Assembly (NCBI GenBank): GCA_030248195.1
Contig: JASAND010006560.1
Location: 1 to 64,000 of the forward strand
DNA length: 64,000 nt
Source: Trissonchulus latispiculum
Taxonomy: Eukaryota > Nematoda > Enoplea > Enoplida > Ironidae
Reading direction: 5' to 3'
In this document: in pieces, positions 58,544 to 64,000 of the stretch
How positions within the stretch are numbered: position 1 is the stretch's first letter
How the letters are laid out: every line of letters begins with the position of its first letter
Position numbers and translations under genes: made by a program
The notes under the pieces: model-generated
Seen by the model: only the letters and a program-made list of their open reading frames with translations
What the model was told of the DNA's origin: nothing
Databases searched by the model: none

Positions 58544-58970
58544 GGGCCCGTTGCATAAAAGTGATTAGTTGATTAGTGATTAGTGATTAGTTGATTAGTG
58601 TAGCAGTTTTTCGGGAAAAACTTTTGCTGCAGTCAGCCGTTTTTAGACTTTTTGGTACCACATCGTAGCTGTTGAAGTGCTTTATCCAAAAATCATGAAG
58701 TATTTAATTTATCCTCACTGACTTATTCAGTCAAAAGAAAACTTTTAATTCAATCTAAATTTCTTTAGTTTTTAAACTGACATCATTCCAATTTAAGTTG
58801 CAACTTTAAATTTAGACTTTTGATTTTATTGGAAAGCTCAAAGCGGTTCAAAATGAAATATAAATTATTGTCGTAGCCCATTCGTAGCTTTAGTTATCCT
58901 TGAAAAACTGCTACACTAATCAACTAATCACTAATCACTAATCAACTAATCACTTTTATGCAACGGGCCC
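58544..58970. mobile_element. Harbinger-like MITE, 427 bp, CAG duplication
   Basis: Tips GGGCCCGTTGCATAAAAGTG in both orientations, continuing into (GTGATTAGTTGATTA) words, with about 70 bp inverted at each end. CAG stands on both sides (58541-58543, 58971-58973). Same tip style and CWG duplication type as 34433-34748. Confidence 0.88.
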
Positions 58971-58989
58971 CAGTGTTAAGAATCTGCGC

Positions 58990-59296
58990 ATTTTTAACAG
59001 AAGACACATCTTTTGTTGCAAGGCACTGAGGAGATTCTACACCACCACATTCACAATTACTCTCTTTTTTCTGGAATCTTCTATCGGGAACATCTACCAC
59101 GGAATTGCCTTTAAAATTCTATCACTAATCCAAAGATTTCAAGATGTCCATCATCAGACTTCCCAAAGCAACATTGCCGTAGGCAGCACACTTGTGCACA
59201 CGATTTCACAAATTTTGAGTCAACAGGATTACCATTGTCAAAGCAGCCACAACTATATGTCCTAACTTTCTTTGACTTGGGCATGTGCTTTTTCAT
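58990..59296 (-). other. Small cysteine-rich reading frames
   Basis: 59111-59296 encodes 61 aa with eight cysteines (CAQVCCLRQCCF) after a basic start. Just downstream another frame reads SNCECGGVESPQCLATK after an acceptor-like AGATTCCAG (59072). They might be two exons of one cysteine-rich domain, but the donor (A|GTGATA) and the ~55-base intron are weak. Lies inside the direct-repeat pair. Confidence 0.25.
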
Positions 59297-59689
59297 CCAT
59301 CCCTCGAGTAAAATACTTTGACATCGACAGCCAGACCTCGTTTAATCCTGAAGCTCGACTGAGCCCATAACCTGTTATAGCATGGTTAACTAAACGAATA
59401 GGTGTAATAGCGCAACACCTGACACGTTAGTACATAGTCGTTAGGCTTGGTGGAACAGATCTAGCTTGATCATTTGAGCTAATCGTTCAATAAAAGTAAG
59501 TGAAAATTTAGTTCGGAGTTGAACGACTCCTTCAAAAGAGTTGTAGTAAAACTTTCTATTATGCAATAACTGCGTTTCTTTGTCAATTGTATGTTCTCAT
59601 TGCATTTTTATACGATTGTCAATATTATTGTAGTGACCTCCCTAATGTAGCATTTTTCTGAAAGTAAACACACACTACGCTACAGTACA

Positions 59690-60520
59690 CAAAGTTTATG
59701 CTATGGCCTCGGAAAGACGTATGCAGGAAGCATGGTTACGGGGGTGGATTTGATCAGACAGCAAGAGGTTCCCCAGAAACTGGATTTTTCCGATTTTCAT
59801 TCAAAATTTGCTAAAACATTGGAGGAGACTGGAGTGCAGTGGAGCTGTGAGCTGTAGAGGGTGAGCTCTGGCCTACTGACGGAGACCATCCAAGCAGACA
59901 TTTAGCCCGGATGAAATTTGCTCAACAATAAATCCAAGAATACATTAATCTCTCTTACGACAACGAGAGACTGTTCAACGACGACAGAGAACCGTTCACG
60001 TGATATTATCGATTAAGCCCAATGAAGGTGGTGATATCCTCTTGTGCAGCGTTCTTTAGACTGCTATAACTTGCTCAATTTTTGGAGTTGGAAAGAGAAC
60101 AATTGACCAGCTTAAGACACTGTTGATGACCAGTGATATGGAAACCATATTAACCGAATTAACTATTGATTTGAATGCTAGTTGTATTCACCAGCCCAGA
60201 AAGAAAGGCAAGCAATACAACCAAGATGTCATCATTTACGTGATGACACTACTACTTTAGTATAGCTTTGGGGAGACGGTTTGCCGCTTGCCGGAAATGT
60301 GTCACTTTTTGAATGCATGCATACACCCGCATATTGTTCGTTTCGCAGGTTGGTGTTCAGAGCAGAATGATTTTTACAGCCACCTCACCCCAGTCGGTAT
60401 TCCAGCCAGGGGTAGTGCCAGCTCAGAACGCTTACATGTTTGAGGGGGGGGCGTTGCTGACACTGAATAATTGCTACAGCAATTACCCGAGGTTTTCAGC
60501 AAGGCTATCAGTACGTCCGT
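59690..60520 (+). pseudogene. Decayed transposase-like fragments (possible hAT end)
   Basis: Near 60354 one frame reads WCSEQNDFYSHLTPVGIPARGSASSERL. The last part resembles the hAT dimerisation motif (L-x-IPATS-x-x-SER) but is followed at once by a stop. An open piece at 59699-59860 (VTGVDLIRQQEVPQKLDFSD) may belong to it. Frames are broken. This is a weak resemblance. Confidence 0.3.
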
Positions 60521-60993
60521 AATGGAGATGCTGTGGTAGCTCCACCTGATTGGCGGCCATTGGTCAGAAATTAGGATGCGCGAGAGTTTTTGTTCATCTC
60601 TAGACTTGACAGGATCCTCCACTTAGCGAGTGAACAACCACTCGGCTACGTAGACTCAACGGAATGATTTAATCTTGAAGCTTGTTTCGCTTAACAAAAA
60701 CGGGTTAGTTCGTCAATAGAAATATTGCTGTAGTTCACTAAATTAACCTCTAATGAGGTCTACATTGAAATGAGACGAACATGGCGATCCATTTATAAAT
60801 GGTCGCTTTAATAAATCGATAATAGCACGAAATGTGTCAAAATTGTATTAATGGTAACGTTTGAAAGTCTGATACTTTATTAAGATGTTAAAGTTTGTTA
60901 CAGTATAGTTGTTGCCTTTCATGTGTTAATATAAAGTTGCAGTTAACCAACTGTTTTTAATTGTTAATTGTCATCCATTGCCATTGTGTATGA

Positions 60994-63537
60994 TTAAATG
61001 GTCAAATTTCTGACTTCCAAATTGGTACAATCATCCGGGCCATGAGTTGCAGACGGTTTTAACTGCACCAGCAATGCACAGTAGGTTATAATTAACGAAA
61101 CAATATTGAAGAGGGTATTAAATTTCATTTTTGCAACCGGTCCGATCGACATGTACATCTTATGATTGCTTAGATCTGCCTTTAGAGAGTGAAACAAATG
61201 ACCAATTTCAGCATTATACTCCCCAGACCTAGAGGACCTGAGAAACTGCCAATATTTGTGACAGGCTATATCGTACAGCTGGTCTGCTATCGCGCTTGCC
61301 ACCGTCGGGAAACAAAACAGTAACAAAATTATGGTTTGTTGAATACTCCAGGGGATCGCCTGAAACAAATCAGTTTTACAAGTTACCCGAACAACTTTTA
61401 ACATTTATGCGAACATTTCAGACATTTCTACGTTCGCAGACAAAAGTGAAGACGTGAAGTCAAAAGTGAAGAAGAAATCCCTGTTGAAAGACAGCTAGGT
61501 AAACCGATTAACGGACCTCTGCCGCATTACACTTGAATCAGATTAGAATGTATGACAACCCAGTTGAACGTCTTCAGAGTGTCACTAATTCTGTTAGACA
61601 CTGCATGTTATGTCTCTCGATGACCGATGAAAGCCACCTAAAGCCACCAAAATTTTGTCAAATCGTTTTTCGAATTTGAGTACGTAACGAAGTGGAATAG
61701 GTATCAGGAATCATCACGTACGCTGCCACAAAAATTCAACAGCATTGGTTGAACCGCTAAATTTTTATTGCTAGCGGACAATGTAGAGAAGGTGTTTGCT
61801 CCACTGTTTGTCTTCTTTGTCAACTTGCACCAATGAAGTAAAATTGGTATTTATAGTTTAGGCCTTGGCTTTCAGGTTTAGGTCTATTTGAGCTAAGAAT
61901 GCAAGGAACAAAAGCACCTTAATAACAAGTAACGTAATTCCTGATCAGCATTGTAATATTCATCACATTACAAGGTATTTTGAATATAGAATTGTCCTGA
62001 AACGATAAGATTATAAGTAAGATCAGGGTTAAGTTGATCCCATTAGACAAGTTCACCTATACTGTATAACTTGCTTACGTAAGCTTTTCTTAGCATAGCT
62101 TCACACGGATCAAATGTCATCGAGAAAAAAATCACAACCAAATATGGAGAAATCAGAAAGACGTTTACAAAAACGTAGAAACTATATGTGCTGTCCAAAT
62201 GAACAAATAAATTTTGCACAGATCCAAACATGATAACAAACTCTTTCACTTTGACTACGTCCATTGGGTCAAGGGAAACGAGAGCTTTCTGAAAATACAA
62301 AATCAGCTGAGAGCAAGCCGCTGCTGTTGTTTTTGTTTTGTTCAACTTCTGGGAAAAAGTAGCCAGTCGGTCGCCTTAACCAGAATCGTCTTATGCAACA
62401 TCACAAGCATATCTGAGTATGGTTGAATTTTTCGAGCATCGTTTTAAAACAACATCAGAAGTACTGAGTCTATATGCTTCAAAATTCAGTATAGCAATCG
62501 GGTGAGTAATTTTAAGCCAAATATCGATGGGTAAAGTGCTGCACTTGTGGTGGCCATATTTAATGAACATATGGACAAGGACATCTAGTTTTTATAATAT
62601 ATTTGCTATTTAGAAATGTAGCAAATATATTCAGCTTTGTGTGACAAATTGACAGAGCTTACGATGAATAATATACCGACACTATTGGGCCTTTTATTCA
62701 ATTCATTTTATGATCTCTGACAGCACTAATACCTATCCCTAAGACATATCAAAACACCAAAACCTGAAATCAGGGCTGTAGAAAAGTGCCAGATCTTCAG
62801 TAGAGCGCTAGCAGCAAGCTACCTAAGCCGCCAAACAGCGAGACTGGTTTATTGTGCTAATTTCAACCTTTCGAAGTTCACGTAAGCTACTGTCAGTGCT
62901 GATTTGAAATTCGGCGTCAAATTTTAGGGTGTTGTAGGTGTTGTTCTCAAATCCAAGTACAATGGCCTGGGCGGTTGCAACAATATTAAAACTATAATCC
63001 TTCGCAACACATATAATCTATAACACAACACAACACAGGAACACAATGTAATACACCTATAAAGCTATTTCGGACCTGCAATTCCACCAATTTTCGGCGA
63101 ACGTCATTTTCTCAGTGCGATCAAGACACGGTTTGGTCGACTTGTGTGAAAGGTTGAAATCAGGATTGCAAAAATATTAAGAAACATGTCAGGGGATCGA
63201 ATCTGATCTATAGAGTAACCTACCACTGCGCCACTCCCAGACAAGCTTACTGCCCTGATTTCAACGTTTCTTAGCAGAAGACAAACGCTGAGATTTATCA
63301 CTAATAACATACCTGATATATTCTTAATGTTTATTTATTGATATAAGAACAACTTGAAAACGCCGTTAGCTTACCTTAAGCCCCAACACCAGGGGAAATG
63401 TTGAACTGTAGACTGTGGTAAAAATTATAATCGTACTGTGATATAAAATAAGCATGCAGAGTTGCTGCAATAAAAGGAAACAGAAAGCGAAAATTCCCGA
63501 ACGTTCCAACAAAAGATTGTAGTACGGCTGATAAGTC
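60994..63537 (-). CDS. Gustatory-receptor-like gene 2 (C-terminal exons, 5' part outside window)
   Basis: Exons 63375-63537 (phase 2 in, 0 out), 62079-62288 (70 codons) and 60994-61359 (121 aa plus stop) join in phase to ~245 residues. They encode spans such as ERSGIFAFCFLLLQQLCMLI, YSFYVFVNVFLISPYLVVIF, a cytoplasmic link ending C-E-A-M-L-R-K-A-Y, then IILLLFCFPTVASAIADQL and FNTLFNIVSLIITYCALLVQ. The last holds the TY-x5-Q-[LF] signature of the insect chemoreceptor superfamily. The last exon has exactly the same length as in gene 1 and is about 65% identical by eye, so the two are tandem duplicates. Splice sites are strong (TATTTTCAG, TTTGTTTCAG, GTAAGC). The N-terminal exon like 54782-55077 was not found before 64000. 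Role: probable membrane chemoreceptor channel; ligand unknown. Confidence 0.8.
61400..62040. other. Intron 2 of GRL gene 2, nothing else seen
   Basis: Between exons 62079-62288 and 60994-61359. No repeat or gene was recognised. Confidence 0.5.
63125..63260 (-). repeat. tRNA-derived SINE in intron of GRL gene 2
   Basis: The minus strand has GGGAGTGGCGCAGTGGTAGG (A box) and GATTCGATCCCC (B box). Flanked by 'gaaaggttgaaatcaggatt' / 'gccctgatttcaacgtttc', an inverted pair. Not a cloverleaf with a full acceptor stem. Confidence 0.5.
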
Positions 63538-63544
63538 CTGCAAT

Positions 63545-64000
63545 GAAATGCATTAGTTTATACTTTAACATCCGACCAGTTTGAGTCTAAACAGTTGACC
63601 AGCTTTCAAATACTTCATTGCTGAGCCAGACTGTATTTAAACCGAGAGACTCTCTTCTTTGTTAGAATAACCTACACGTGGGCCATTTAATCGAAGCCAC
63701 GTTGATTTTCTCTTGGGGGCTAGGTGAATTGAAGTATGGAGTAAGCCTAATAAACAGTGGCCTTAGCTAGTCAAGGATTGATATTGCGAGTGAAAAATAT
63801 TAAACAAATGAGTGGGTACGAATGCTACCGTCGCATATCTCTGGTGTCATTGTAAGTATGTGCCTGTGTTATCCAGAATTGAAAACACTAAAGACGAAAA
63901 CCTAAAAAGGAGAAATTGAAGGAACAAAGGCACGTTTTGCAGGTTCCACGAGGAGAGGATGGCTACACTGCGGAAATAAACAAGTCAAAAAAGATTGGGC
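63545..64000. other. No gene recognised
   Basis: The 5' exon of GRL gene 2 was sought here on the minus strand without success. Confidence 0.4.

Larger units (their letters stand above)
57675..59485 (+). repeat. Direct ~105-bp repeats 1.7 kb apart
   Basis: 'tagcatggataactaaacga' to 'acagatctagcttgatcatt' (57675-57780) and 59375-59485 agree closely, including 'gcaacacctgacacgtt' and 'agtacatagtcgtta'. Between them lie a MITE and a small cysteine-rich frame. They could be terminal repeats of a decayed element or a simple duplication. Confidence 0.55.

Overview
The window is nuclear DNA of an invertebrate animal. It is AT-rich, its genes are split into short exons by GT-AG introns, long stretches are non-coding, and there are many short inverted-repeat transposons, tRNA-like dispersed repeats and a satellite block. 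There are no operons, ribosome binding sites or other bacterial features. The species cannot be named. Insect-type gustatory-receptor-like (GRL) genes point to a placozoan, cnidarian or bilaterian invertebrate.

Layout. (1) 1-19 kb: three head-to-tail copies (A, B, C, minus strand) of a gene for a secreted, cysteine-rich protein ending in a DUF5648-like region. Copies B (348 aa) and C (350 aa) can be assembled from seven exons with matching intron phases. Only the first two exons of copy A are visible before a TTAA-flanked element at the window edge. A block 5' of exon 1 is also shared by the three copies. A small secreted cysteine-rich gene sits at 2.4-2.9 kb on the plus strand. (2) 19.7-25.2 kb: satellite arrays with 164-175 bp monomers. 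Most carry one palindrome with 8-bp arms, and one array has a higher-order pattern. (3) 27.3-29.6 kb: a Lys/His/Asp-rich low-complexity ORF and a helical protein of unknown function. (4) 31.5-36.5 kb: transposons inserted inside transposons. (5) 37.7-39.8 kb: an isolated signal-peptide exon and a terminal exon of an unknown protein. (6) 42.7-45.6 kb: a complete four-exon gene for a 145-aa protein resembling the Jupiter/HN1 (JPT) family. (7) 48.8-52.3 kb: an unknown two-exon gene end with a MITE at its splice acceptor, and an ORF broken at a GA microsatellite. (8) 53.2-63.5 kb: two GRL genes; the first has lost its middle exons and the second runs out of the window.

The best leads are the three-copy secreted family, the palindromic satellite, the decaying GRL pair and the precisely bounded MITEs. 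All gene models were read by eye from splice signals, phase and comparison between copies. No database search was run.
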